A stretch of 64,000 bases of DNA from Stenogyne calaminthoides. Its lineage: Eukaryota; Streptophyta; Magnoliopsida; Lamiales; Lamiaceae. The notes beneath the pieces are model-generated. The model did no database searches and was not told the origin of the DNA. It was given only the letters and a program-made list of their open reading frames with translations. The stretch lies in NCBI GenBank assembly GCA_037126765.1, contig JBBCBC010000031.1, positions 9,681,638 to 9,745,637 of the forward strand. The letters run 5' to 3'. Positions 36,608-48,326 of this stretch are shown piece by piece. The translations under genes were made by a program, and so were the position numbers. Position 1 is the stretch's first letter. Each line of letters starts with the position of its first letter.

Positions 36608-36898
36608 TAAGTATATTTATAATTTACAATTAACAATCTAGAACTCTCTTAGGCTCTATAGGTCATTCATTGAAAGAAAAAATACAAATGGAGAGTTAAT
36701 TTTCTAAAAGCAACTCCAAATTCTATTCTTAACTTCTAATATCCTATGACTTATGAGAGCACCAAGATGAGCCTTCAAAGGTAGTACCATATTTAATTTC
36801 ATGTTTTTAATTAAAATTAATGTTATTATTTATTTTTTTACAGGAAAATTAATGTTATATTTCGGTTACATGCTTACACGTTTCTGTTAAAATTAGTA

Positions 36899-37226
36899 TT
36901 CACCCCGTCTTAATTTAGATTGACAACTTTCTATAAATAGACGTCCTAATTTAGATTGGTCATTTTCTAAAAGGGAAATAAAATAACTTTATTTACAAAA
37001 CAATACAACTTACAAACAATACTTATTTACACCACATGTCACTCTACTACACACACTAAATCCACTTTACATAATTTAATACAAATAAATAACACTTTTT
37101 TTTAAGTTGAATTGACATTCATACCTCTCCACCAAACCCACTTTACATAATTTAATACTAATAAACCACATTTTTCTTAAAACCCGTGTCTACAGTAAAT
37201 GACAAAATAAAATTAGGACGGGGTAG
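36899..37226. mobile_element. Stowaway-like MITE, TA duplication
   Basis: Ends ttcaccccgtcttaattta and taaaattaggacggggtag are imperfect inverted repeats next to TA dinucleotides (36897-36898, 37227-37228). An internal near-duplicate ccactttacataatttaata occurs twice (about 37070 and 37140). Tc1/mariner-type MITE, diverged. Confidence 0.65.
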
Positions 37227-38865
37227 TATTACGTTTTAGTTAAAATTAGTGTCATGTTTCACCCTTGTACCCAATTACACAGTGCAATTAATGTACATAA
37301 GGCGGGCTCTGTTAGCAATGTTAACATGAATTGTGCAATTATTACGGCTGAAAGTAAATTAAAATAATTCATTACTCAATCTGAGATTATTTAATAAAAG
37401 ATAAATCAAGTATGCATCAGGTGTACTGTGCAATTCATGTGCATTTTTAAATGATAGTAATTGATTAATGTTAATTATTTTTATTAAACAATATTAATTA
37501 TTTTTAACAAATAAATTTGATAATGCACTAGTTGCGTGATACAACTGGTGCACACAAAAATTACTCTTTAATAAAGTTTAATTTGAACTCGATTAATATA
37601 GATGTCAAACATTAGCAAGTTCCAAAAAAAAAGGTAAAATTTGAAATTTATATAAAGCTCAACTTCGATACGCGTGTAATACTCCTATTAATTAAATTTA
37701 TATGTAATTTTTTTTTTACTATTATACATAAAAACTATCACCATTATCTAAATAAACTATCACTATTTAATTGTCGGGAACTAGAAAGTAATTTAAGCTA
37801 CTTTTTCCCCTTGATAAGTGCGATTGACTAGATTTTGATTTGATCTTATGTAAATTAATTCTATAGTATAACTAGTCTACAATTATTATTTTATAATATA
37901 ATAAGTAATATTTTTTAATAAAACAAACCTTAACATTAGTACTATAATACTATTATTAATTATCTACTAATTAGTAATCAATTGCACAATAAAATTATGA
38001 CAAAGTCTAGTATGAAAATTTGCATATATGAAAAAATCTAATTTTGACCAATTTTAACTTGGTAAAAAAAAAAATCGCTCAAAATTCGTTGTTGCTGGGT
38101 GACCCTGAGCCAACAACAATGTAAAAAATTCGCAAAAAATTCGGCCAAAATCGCAGTTGCTAGGTCTCAAACTTGAGCCAACAACAAAGTATTAAGAACA
38201 CTTACCATTAGGCTACAACAATGTAGTGTTATAATTTTGCAAGGTCTGAATATTATTGTTAAACGTTTAGTGAATATTTTATTATTTATTAATATTTCGC
38301 TTGTTTCTTCTTCTTTTTTTAAATTGCCTCTACTCCTCTTTTGTTGTCATTGAGATTTTTAGGTAATATTCTTCAATTTCTCAATTTTCATGTTAGATTC
38401 TTCAATTAATAATTCATCAAGTTGATAATTTATCATTGTATACTAATTTTTAGTGAATTTATTCATCTACGTACGATATATGACAAAATAAGATGTGTAT
38501 ATTTAATTATCTATAAATTTAAATTCACACCATCGATTGACGAATGAAAAATAAAGCTAATTCTAATTATCTAGTTGATTCAAATATATAAAAAAATATT
38601 TTATTATTATTTTTATTTTCAAATTGTACGTATAATACATTCAACATCGTATGTGTTTTTATTGTTATATGTTATGTATATTTTTGTTGTTGATATGCTT
38701 AATTTTTACGATTTTGTTTGAATAGGGTTATCAACATTACCTCATATATAAAAATTCCATTTTGATTTTAATATCCTTTCAAATTTACCTATTTTTTAAA
38801 ATATAAACGGTTATGATTTTTTTTTATAATATTGTTTCGTTTTTTATTTAATACACTTTAGAATT

Positions 38866-39145
38866 TACATTTTCCTTATATTTTTAATGTAATACTGTTT
38901 TGTTTTTACATGTAATACTATTATATTTTGTCTGTAATACTTAATTTGTTTTGATTTAATACCCTTTAAAATTTATTTTTTTCTTAAGTTTTGAATGTAA
39001 TACTGTTATGTTTTTGTATGTAATACTATTATGTTTTACATGTAATACTGTTATATTTTACCTGTAATATTGCTTTCGTTTTGATTTGATACCCTTTATT
39101 TTTCTTATGATTTTAATGTAATACTGTTATATTTTATTTGTTTGA
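38866..39145. repeat. Degenerate tgtaatactgtt repeat block
   Basis: About ten imperfect copies of (a/t)tgtaatact(g/a)tta, spaced by ttttgttttta-type runs. Related at word level to the intronic aatactgtt repeats at 16215-16440. Confidence 0.6.
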
Positions 39146-39829
39146 GACATGTGTTCAACTTTTGACAAAAATATTATTATTTTTAATTTAAATATTTTAT
39201 TATAATTTCATAAAGATTGGGGGGTAGGAATTACAAATAAAGACCTATGTTTGCATAAATAAAAGGAGGAAAAAAGAATTAAAAATGTAAATAAGTAAAA
39301 TAAAAAAAAAGTTTTACAAAAATATTTTTTTTAATTTAAATATTTTATTATAATTTTATAAAGATAAAAAAGAGAGGAGAAAATTAAAAATAAAGATCTA
39401 TTTTTGACAAAGATAAAAAGGGAAAAAAATAAAAAATATAAATAAGTAATTTTTTTTTTAAAAAAGGAAGTAAAATAAAAAAAATGCTCCAAAAAGAATT
39501 AGAACCACCGACTTCATGCTAGTTGACCAAATTCGCTGCCACTAAGCCACAACAAATTTAATGGTTAAATTGAATTGTTTGCAACCATATTGATTGTTTT
39601 GATAACTCGGAACAGTCAACGAATAAGTTGGCCCGTGAGATGATGCGGTCCATCCCAATTAATTAGCTATCTATTTTAAGCTATTCTCTTACGTGAAATT
39701 TCATACTCTAAAATTAATTTAAATAACACTTTGGACTATATTTTAAATTTATGAACTTCCTATCTCAATTAGTTAATTCCCTAATTTTCTCTTAAAAGTC
39801 AAAATATTAAGAGCATGAGACAGTCTCAC

Positions 39830-39950
39830 GATGAGAGGAACTATAAATTGAGAATTGGGCATTGACGTTTTAACACTTGAGAATGAGTAGGTGTGATTTG
39901 TGCTAAGTTATACTCGATTTCATGCAAGTGACCTTCTCATATGAGTTTTT
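39830..39950. repeat. Dispersed repeat copy, reverse orientation
   Basis: gtctcacgatgag, ttgacgttttaacact, gtgtgatttgtgctaagtt and tgcaagtgaccttctcat match, in reverse order and orientation, the stretch at 4191-4345. Confidence 0.55.
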
Positions 39951-40050
39951 GTTAAATATTAATTGGATCATTTACTAAAATGAAAAAATCTTATTTAAAA
40001 AAAATATAATCTGCAATTGGATTGGATCACATAAAACAAAGCTTTAAAAT

Positions 40051-40171
40051 AGGCCCAACAATTCTAGGCCTAAATGTCCAATAAGAAATCTGGGCTTTGC
40101 AATTCCCAACTCCAAGCCGGGAGTAAAACCTAGGGCTCATCTGTTTCTATAAATTCGACGTAATTAGGGTT
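40051..40171 (+). promoter_or_regulatory. Housekeeping-type promoter (site II and telo-box motifs)
   Basis: aggcccaaca at 40051-40060 and tgggctt at 40091-40097 are site II-like elements. A TATA-like tataaatt lies at 40148-40155 and ttagggtt (a telo-box) at 40164-40171. In plants this combination marks promoters of ribosomal and translation genes. No matching coding region follows, so it may be the front of a lost or unrecognised gene. Confidence 0.5.
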
Positions 40172-40345
40172 CGTTTCTACGTATCTTCCAATCCCATCAA
40201 ACAGGCTTAATCGGGGCGACGGCGGCGTTGCGGTGGTCGGCACGTGAAATTGGAAGAAATAGTCGGCGGAAGCGTTCGGTTGGGCGTTGTCGGAAAGTCT
40301 TTTATCATCAATTTGTGATACATAAGCCTTACCGATACCGCCCAT
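40130..40345 (-). CDS. Orphan ORF, hypothetical, doubtful
   Basis: A 71-codon frame from the ATG at 40345, open further upstream to about 40410. Base composition is more balanced than in its surroundings. The peptide contains SQIDDKRLSDNAQPNASADY and ends EFIETDEP; no family was recognised. It overlaps the housekeeping-type promoter on the opposite strand, so the GC-rich stretch may simply be a 5' leader transcribed on plus. Confidence 0.2.
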   Translation of the reverse strand: MGGIGKAYVSQIDDKRLSDNAQPNASADYFFQFHVPTTATPPSPRLSLFDGIGRYVETNPNYVEFIETDEP

Positions 40346-40459
40346 GCCGATGGTTTTCGTATCTATTCTCCCATTTTCTGCCAGATCTGTATCTTCTCTG
40401 TTTCGAATTCATAATTTTTTTTTTGAAACTGATGGATTCGTTCTGGATCGATGGTTAGA

Positions 40460-41556
40460 TTTATTCGGGCAGATGCTTTTGAAATTGGATTATTATTTCG
40501 AAAATGATATTTGATGGGTTTTGATCTACAAGGTTTGGAACTGTTAATTGTCTAATTTAGTTTTTGTTAATGTTCCAAGTATGTAAAGCGATTGTGTCGC
40601 AATATTTCCGACTTTATGAGTGTTGACCCAATCCGATGGCGATTCAAATTGTATGGTTGAGTTGCGAGTCTAATTTTCTCTAATTTATGCTCTTTTGATC
40701 AAATTTCTCGATTAATAATATTCGATCAAATTAGATTCATTTTATCCACTGAATACTTCATAAAAATATATATATACACATTCCGAATGCCTTAAACTAA
40801 ATACTAATTTTTTGATAGTTAAATTTATATAATCTACATAAAAAAAATTAAATTATAACCCACAATAAAGAAGAAATAAAATTCATGTTTTTTTATCAAA
40901 AATTATTTCCAATTAAACCTTGAGCTTTGACCGTAGTATTCGGTACACTTGATTTTTTTGTAACCTGCTCAATCAATAATTGACAGAATACCTACTCATA
41001 TTCTAATTGCTTGATAAATAATACTACATATTTTTCTGTGAAAGAAAAGATAAAATGTGTTGATTATGAGACTCATGAAAAATGTATGAATGGATGAATG
41101 CATTTTTATACATCTAATGTGGATGTGGCTGGGGATTTGGTGGGTTTAATTGTATTCTTCTATGTAAAATAATTTTTTGTGCAATTAATTTTCAACTATT
41201 GCTTTATAATAATAATACAATTAGACTCCACTTGATAAGCCAGAATAACGGTTTAACAGTTGTCATATTAATTTGATGGGTCATTTGGTGGGCAGTATAA
41301 GGGTATACAAAAATAAGACGGATCCGATTTTAATCAGGCCGACCCGGACTGTATTATGGCCATTTTACTGTAGCCACCTTAACAATTTAATGTCTTCCCC
41401 TGAGGTGTTCGAGAAAGACGGCTTCTACACTATTCTTTTCGGCCCTATTTTACCCCTCCCCTCAATAATTGTTCATATATTCTCTCTCCCCATTTTGTTC
41501 ATATCTATCTCGCTATGTGGTGATTCTCGATGGTGGTGTCGCGATTCTCGACGGCT
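40460..41556. other. Intergenic, no gene recognised
   Basis: AT-rich sequence up to the Tekay 5' LTR. Short ORFs only. Confidence 0.5.
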
Positions 41557-44500
41557 TGTAGCAACCCGAATTCATTTAGGACTTATTTGTTTATTTTTCC
41601 TAATATGTTTAAATGTTATACTTGTTTTTAAAAATATATGTACAAGTTTCTAAATTTTTTCAATTGACAAAGAAGCTTTTCGGTTTAGAAAAACCCTACT
41701 AGCACTTTTGGATTTTTATCCGTAAAACAGACCCCTTAATAATGTAAAAAATTTAAAGAATTAAAAATGAGAAAGGAGAACTTCAAATGGAATCCTAAAA
41801 ATCGTGTGAGTTTAACGGTACGTTTAAAATAATTTTTGGAACAAAAAACCGAGCCGAAAAATACAAAAAATACACCGACGGAACCCAAATCGCGTCTAGA
41901 ATGATTGGCAGCCCAAAATCTGCAATGAATCCCCCATTTTCGTCCAAAAACCTGCAAGGCAATCAACCAAAACCATAAAGTAGGATTTCCCCATTTAATG
42001 GGAACACTATTAGAGTCATGCTTCCTATGTGACATGTTACTAACCTCCATCATTACATTCCTCCCCTTTCTTACCACCTTGGCCCCCCCCCTTTTCTCTA
42101 TATATATACCCCTTCTTCCCATTCCAAGTTTGGTCTTGACATTTTTGATCCACAAGACGAAAACACATTGAGGAAAATGGAGAGAGTTGGGAGAGTTTGA
42201 GAGTTTGAAGGAAGAAGGAGCTTTCCCCTCTTTTCTTGCTCTTGGCCGATCATCACCACCCCAAGGAGGAGTCTTTCCTCCACCATCTTGAAGCTAGGAA
42301 GGTGTTAGAAGTAGGAGTTTCCATCAAGAGCCCTCAAACCTAGGGATGTCAATGGGTCGGGTCGGGTCGGGTCAGTATTTTTAGATACCTGCACCACCCA
42401 CTCTTGAACGGATATGGGTCTGACCCGCTCGGGGTACGGGGCGAGGCGGGGCGACCCATATTAAATATCTTTTCATATTTTATTTTATTTTACAATTTAA
42501 AATATTGATATTAATAGATAATTTTAATTTAAATAACATATTATATTTCATATAGACCTAAAAAAGTCTATAAAGTTGAATTTTTGTTATCTACATATTA
42601 ATAAATATGAAAAAAATATAAAAATATATTATATTTGTATATATTATATAACATATATTTTTATTTTTTTAATATATAAAACGGGGCACTGGTCCGGGGC
42701 ATGGGTCCCGAGTAATACCTGGACCCACCCCGTTTTATTACGGGTCCGGGGCGGGTCCGACCCAAACAATGCGGGTCGGGGCGGGCCGGGGTAATATTGA
42801 CATCCCCACTCAAACCCCCTCCCAAAGAAGGAAACTACAAGGGTGAGCACCAATGAGACCTTTAATCTTGATGTTATGATCATAATTTGTTTGAGCATGA
42901 AAACCCTTAGAAATGACATGCTAAGAACCTCCCCTGAGCTTGTTTAATCTGTGAAAAATCATGTGTGAAGGTTGTATTGGTGATATCTTGTGTATTTGAG
43001 CATGTTTAGCCATATATGTGAAAGTTCGAAAATGTGTATGAAACTTCGGAAGTGCTACTGCCTCATTCTTGGAAAACCTATTTTGATGCTTTAATGATGT
43101 TTTAAAATCGTGGAAAATTTTCTAGAGGTAGTATTTGAATATAGAATAACATACTAAAAATTGGTAGTCATCTGATTTGTCTCCAAGGAGAATAAATTCA
43201 TGGAAATTTGTGTGTCTGAGACTACGTGAAACTGGGAGTAGTGACTCTTTCATATTGTTTTACTTATTTAAAAGAATATAAAATTCTAGGAAAATTTGAG
43301 GATGTTTATATTTATGTATTTTAAATCATATCCAAAACTCATAGTTTTTTGTTTAGAGAATCATGAGATATACCTATTTGAAATTTATGTGATAAATGTT
43401 TGGCGAAGGTTAAAACTGTGAGTTCAACAATTTATTTATCCCTGTTTCCTTAGAATAAAAATCATGGAAAAAATTTTATGTCCTTTTAAATGAGTCCAAA
43501 ATTACATATTAAAGTTTGGTGAATTTTTGTTAAGTTTACAGTGGGTTACAAATTTTTATATGAAGCATGTACTGTATGATGTTCCCTGTTACGAACCTGT
43601 TTTACTCAAAAACCTGGTACCGACTCTTAGCTCAAATGTCTTTGGTTTAAAAATAAAAGTTTCTTAATTTTAAGTTTTGTATAACATATTTTATTTTCAT
43701 TATTTTTAAACGTTTTTCCAGTGAGTTATGAGTTTTAGTTTAAAGTGTGCACTGTTTTGACGAACTTTTCAATACCCTGCCTGAAATCGCAAATGTACCT
43801 TGTTTCCTTAGCTCAAATGAATTTGTGCCCTTGATGAACTCTGATTATTTTCAAAATATGTATAACATACTAAAATTTCATATTTTTTCAGTAAGTCTAA
43901 GTGCTCTTTTCCATTTATGCATGATTACATGTCTTTATGCCAAATGAGTAGTACTAGAAAGAAGGAATGGTAATACTTTTAGAACCAAGCATGTTTTAGG
44001 TTGTTGAATGTTTCATGTTTTCTTTTGTGAACATATGTTCGGATGTTTTACTTGTATTATTAAGCTTTATGAGTAAACCCGACCCCAATCTGTGAACCCT
44101 TTCGCAAAATAGGAAATCGTATCAATCCAATAATCGAGTTTCGACACCCATGTCGAACTCGAAATGAACTCTTATAACTTTTAACTCCTAAATTCCTTTT
44201 TAATTGAAGAGCCCTTAATTCGATGCGAAACCGTTTAATAAATAAAAGAATGAACGATGACTAAACGAATGGACTGTGCTAGGTCCTTGGGATTAGCTCG
44301 GAAGCTTGAAAGTCGTGCCGTGTTCCAAAGCTTTCAAGAAGTTAAAACTTTACTTGAAAAGTTGTCAGGTGGGTGACACTATCTGTATAGCTAGATAATG
44401 TTATATGGACTGTTGACAGTTTTCAAAGCAAACTAAATAAGCACTTTTAAAAGATATGTTTTTGAAACTTGTGGATTTGGTAAACAATGCACTGAAAATT

Positions 44501-45285
44501 ATGTGAGTACTATTATGAGTTTTGTGAATATTGGGACATGAACTATATGTCTCGTTTATCGGTTGGGCCTCGTACCAATGATTTTGGGGATGAGTCCCGT
44601 GTGGAGGAATTTTTAAGGAAGCGATGATATAAGGAAGCAAGGGGATATAAGGAAGCTATCGGGGGTTGGACGCGGTAGGGTGCCTACCCTTGCCACCCCA
44701 TTTTGTGTGAATGATGCGGGATTGGACGTGGTATACGCTACCAGTGCCACCCATATGTGTGATTGTTGAATGATATGTTTGATGTTATAAATGTTGAATA
44801 CTGTATGAACTATTAATAAGGAATCGTGAGTAAGTTTGTGTTATAAAGAGAATGAGTAAAAGCTTCTACCATTTTGGATTCATGTCAATCTGTATAACAT
44901 CGTACAAGTTGCCCGCTGAGATTTTTATCTCACGTCCCATAAACCCCATTTTCAGGTTATGATGCTGATGGCCGGGAGCTGCAGTAGACGACCCGCTTTC
45001 CCCACTGTCTTATTCAATAAACAAACTGTTTTCTAAATTTGAATAATATGTATAATTAATACTCCGTGGATCATGTACTAATGATGTTTCTATGCTAAGT
45101 ATTGAATTTTTATCTACCTTCCTATTTTTAAACTTGTGTTAAGTTTTACTTCCGCTGCAACTCAATTTGTTTGTCCCCTTTTTAAAAGAAATTTTCTGGC
45201 TCAGTTTTACGGTTCACTAAGTGATGACTCGGGTTTTGGGCGTTATGACCTCGGAGGTTAACGTTCTGAATTCCGGGGCGTTACA
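41557..45285 (+). repeat. 5' LTR of the Tekay element
   Basis: About 3.7 kb, or 3.25 kb without the nested MITE. A TATA-like tatatatata lies near 42099-42108. The first about 700 bp match the truncated 3' LTR. Two similarly placed minus-strand ORFs in the two LTR copies (41736-42155 and 55031-55375) merely reflect LTR identity. A gggagttgg-type tract with repeated 'ccacccc' words is present at 44640-44760. Confidence 0.9.
42341..42808. mobile_element. hAT-type MITE in the Tekay 5' LTR, 8-bp TSD
   Basis: Ends tagggatgtcaat and attgacatcccca are inverted repeats, flanked by the exact 8-bp duplication ctcaaacc (42333-42340, 42809-42816). The arms are rich in gggtcgggtc and cgggtccgg words around an AT-rich centre. 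Length 468 bp. The insertion is later than the LTR itself. Confidence 0.92.
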
Positions 45286-45287
45286 AG

Positions 45288-45299
45288 TGGTATCAGAGC
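45288..45299 (+). other. Primer binding site (initiator tRNA-Met)
   Basis: tggtatcagagc two bases after the LTR end is complementary to the 3' end of plant initiator methionine tRNA, the usual primer for chromoviruses. Confidence 0.9.
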
Positions 45300-45728
45300 C
45301 TATGTTCAAAACTTCGGACCAAATGACGTACTTTCTCTTACTTCAAAACTTTACTTAGTAAAGTAGACAATTTTCATAAATTCAAAATGTTACTAGTGGG
45401 AAGGTTGTCTACCGCAGCATACCGGAAGAGCCTCGGGGTATGTGATTAACTTGTGAGAAATTGCATAATAAAACCCTTACAAACGAGAACAACCAAGAAG
45501 TAAAACCCCAAGGAAAGAGAAGAATATGCTATGGAACTGATGCCTGATTTACATACCGTTTTGCGCATGTTACTTGATTTCTCGTAATACATGTGTTAAC
45601 CTTATGTGACGATCTCTCTTGCGAGCAAAAATTGTTTACATGCTATATACGACTACTATTTTCTTCTTTTTCTTCTTTGTTACTGATCCTAGATCCTTTC
45701 TTTTAGACGGGAACCTTAGGAGGATAGT

Positions 45729-46440
45729 ATGGCTTTTACTCACCATCTCAAGAGCATGTACCAGTGCGAGCGCGAGTCTATCTATGACTTCACTTTCCCT
45801 TTCATCACCTTCAGAGGACGAGCTCTCCTAGAGGGCCTAGTTCAGACCGAGCAGAAGTCTGCAGCCCTCCTGAGGGACGCAGTTCAGCCACGATGGCTAA
45901 CGCGTGCGCAGGGAGTGTTCGACTCATTGTGGGCTACTGACGCCCAGACACCGAACCGCGCTAGCCTCACCACTTTCATGGATGATCTATCTGAGAGCAT
46001 CGACAAAGCTACCCAGGCCTTCGAACGGTCCAACCTAGAGATGGTCAGGGCCGCTTTTCATGAGGCAGCAGCCGGGAACATCGGCATAGAGAGACGTGTC
46101 ATAGAGCAAGAGCTCTTGGTCGTACGGGCTCAGAAGAGGACCTTGGAGGACAAGGAGGCCGGACTAGAGCTCGAGGCCATCTACCTGTTGGAGCGCGAGA
46201 ACGCTAGACGGAAGGAAACAAGGATCCACCGCCATCTAGGAGTGGATATCTAGCAGGAGACCGGGCTATTTGGAGGGCCCGTAGCATCAGACCCTATTGA
46301 TGCATACCTCGACGTCGACCAGGACGATGATCCGTCAGAGGACAGTTACTATAGTTCCACTACGGGACCAACAACTAGAACCAATGATGCTGAGGCAGGG
46401 CCGAGCCACCACCCCAACACTTGCTCCACCACAGATTGAT
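45729..46440 (+). CDS. Extra ORF between PBS and gag in the Tekay element
   Basis: Reads from ATG at 45729 for 174 codons, then TAG at about 46251, then stays open in the same frame for about 60 more codons to 46440. The protein begins MAFTHHLKSMYQCERESIYD. The middle is Arg/Glu-rich and probably helical (RTLEDKEAGLELEAIYLLER). The part after the TAG is acidic with YLDVDQDDDPSEDSYYSS. It has balanced base composition, unlike the AT-rich flanks, and is not gag. No family recognised. Confidence 0.55.
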
Positions 46441-47004
46441 CTGACGCAGTAGATGCGTTTTGTACTTAGTTTTTGGGGATAAATTCCCGGGTGATGTAAT
46501 AGAATTAGGAGACTTGTGGTCGACCTAGTTCGAACCCCTTTTGCTACTGAACCGTTATTTTGTAGCGGCCTGTGCGCCTGCTTTTAGTTTGTCGTATATG
46601 TATATTACTCAACTTATTTTAATGTTATGCTGATATATTTTTGAAGTCTCACACCTTTTGAATTTTGTTGGAGACCCGTTTCTATCCATTTGACCTTGAG
46701 AACTTGTCTTTCTCTTTTCAATTATGTATGCATACTATAATCTCACGTGTTTTCTTTTGTGTGACATTCTATTATATCCGTTATGTTTATCTCAATGTTT
46801 ACAACGTGTGTCATTGTTTCCCTAACATGCATCGTCGAGCCCGACCACTCACCGCGGTTTGATCTAGGCGAAGACGTTCATTTTCGTCTTATTTCCCATG
46901 CGTGATTGATTTAATACCATGTTGTTATATGTTGGATTCTCTTGTTTTGAATTTTATCATACCTATATGAATTAATATTTTCTTCTCCTAAACTTTTCTT
47001 TAGG

Positions 47005-47870
47005 ATGGCACCACGCAGAAGGAACCCACGTGCAAATAGGGAACCGTCTGAAGGTTCCGTAGGACGCGAGGCTCCACCCGCCGCGTCCGGAGCCGACATG
47101 GCACGGGAGTTCTTCAGCTCCCTACAGACGTTCATGCAGCAGCAAGTACCACCCCCACCACCTGCTCATGCACCGCTCCATCACCCTCACGCGAACTCCA
47201 CTGTCGAACAATTTCGACGGTTATTCTGACCCACCCCTTTGAAGGAAATGAAGGACCCATGGGAGAATGGATAAGAGATGGAATGAATTTTCCACCACAT
47301 GGCGTGATGGAATGAATTGCCCAATTCCACGGAGGATCTTTGCCCGATTGGTGGGAAGCCAAGAGCGTACCAAGCTGTCAGGGTTCCTTGGGAGGATTTC
47401 AGCGGCGATGGCGGAGGATACTTTCCACAGGCGGAAGCGAAAAGGAGATTGAATTTGTGAACCTCAAACAAGGAACTCCTTCAATTTGAGGGAGGATTCA
47501 ACAAGCTATCTCGTTATGCTCGTGAGAAAAGATTAGAAGAGGACAGGCAGAGATCTCGAGGGGTTGTACTGGGTGAAGCTTCGAACGGTGAAAAGAGATT
47601 GATTGTGTCCATCGATTTCAGTTCAAGCATAATCCCTCTTTAGAGTCATTGGTCCCCAAATTTCAGAAGCTCGAACTAACCACAGGAGGAATAACTCTCT
47701 TTGTTCCGACTGGGGCGAGAAGCTGTGCTTTCGACCTCGAGAAGGTCACATGTGGGACTGTGCTACAAAGGGACTGACACGTGTTTCAGGTGCCACAAGC
47801 CAGGACACAAGGCTCATGAATGCCCCACCTTTAATGGACCCCTTTGAAATAAGGAATCAAAACCGCCCGG
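47005..47870 (+). pseudogene. Tekay gag, frameshifted, with CCHC zinc knuckle
   Basis: Starts MAPRRRNPRANREPSEGSVG and reads to NSTVEQFRRLF followed by a stop, where the family continues into the capsid domain. The downstream capsid part is recognisable in other frames (GEWIRDGMNF, DWWEAKSV). The knuckle CFRCHKPGHKAHEC (CX2CX4HX4C) is encoded near 47785-47826. Packages the element RNA. At least four frame breaks. Confidence 0.85.
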
Positions 47871-47928
47871 CCCGACAAATAACTTCCGTCTAAAGGGACC
47901 GACGGTAACTACCGCCCAGAACCAGACC

Positions 47929-48326
47929 ATGAGAGGGAATTTTCCCGCTCAACCACATAGGGGACGAGGTCAGGTGAATGCAATAATGGAAGAGGAGGGC
48001 ATGAAAGACCCTACTCTTAATGAGACGATGGCAGGTACATTACTAATTTCTGGTTTGCCTGCCCACGTATTGTTTGATACTGGAGCATCACACTCCTTTA
48101 TGTCTGAAAGGTTTAAGAAAAACCTTAAGTTGAAAAGTGTTAATAGTGAATCTCTGAATGTAAGTATTCCGTCCGGTGATACACTAAACATTCAGGAACA
48201 AGTAAGGAGTGTGAACATAGAGATAGGCGAACACAAGATAAAAACCGATCTTTATGTCCTAAGGATGAAAGATTTTGACATAATCCTAGGGATAGATTGG
48301 TTAAGACAAAACAAAGCTATCATAAG
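47929..48326 (+). pseudogene. Tekay protease, interrupted by an LTR insertion
   Basis: Reads GLPAHVLFDTGASHSFMSER with the catalytic DTGA, then VNIEIGEHKIKTDLYVLRM and FDIILGIDWLRQNKAIIS. The frame is intact up to the insertion at 48327, which splits it from the RT region (resuming at 50023). Confidence 0.9.

Larger units (their letters stand above)
37229..40030. other. Long AT-rich intergenic region
   Basis: No protein gene recognised in 2.8 kb. A short inverted-looking motif pair with gagccaacaac occurs near 38105-38185. Degenerate taatactgtt repeats are listed separately, as is a dispersed repeat copy near 39830-39950. Confidence 0.5.

Noticed and set aside
40130..40410. A minus-strand frame with GMGGIGKA, similar to the P-loop of plant NLR resistance proteins.
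   Set aside because: The match is eight residues long, the next residues do not follow the TTLA pattern, and no other NB-ARC motif exists nearby. Chance is more likely.
41736..42155. A 139-codon minus-strand ORF, with a near copy at 55031-55375.
   Set aside because: Both copies lie in the LTRs of one element, so their similarity is LTR identity. No protein signature.
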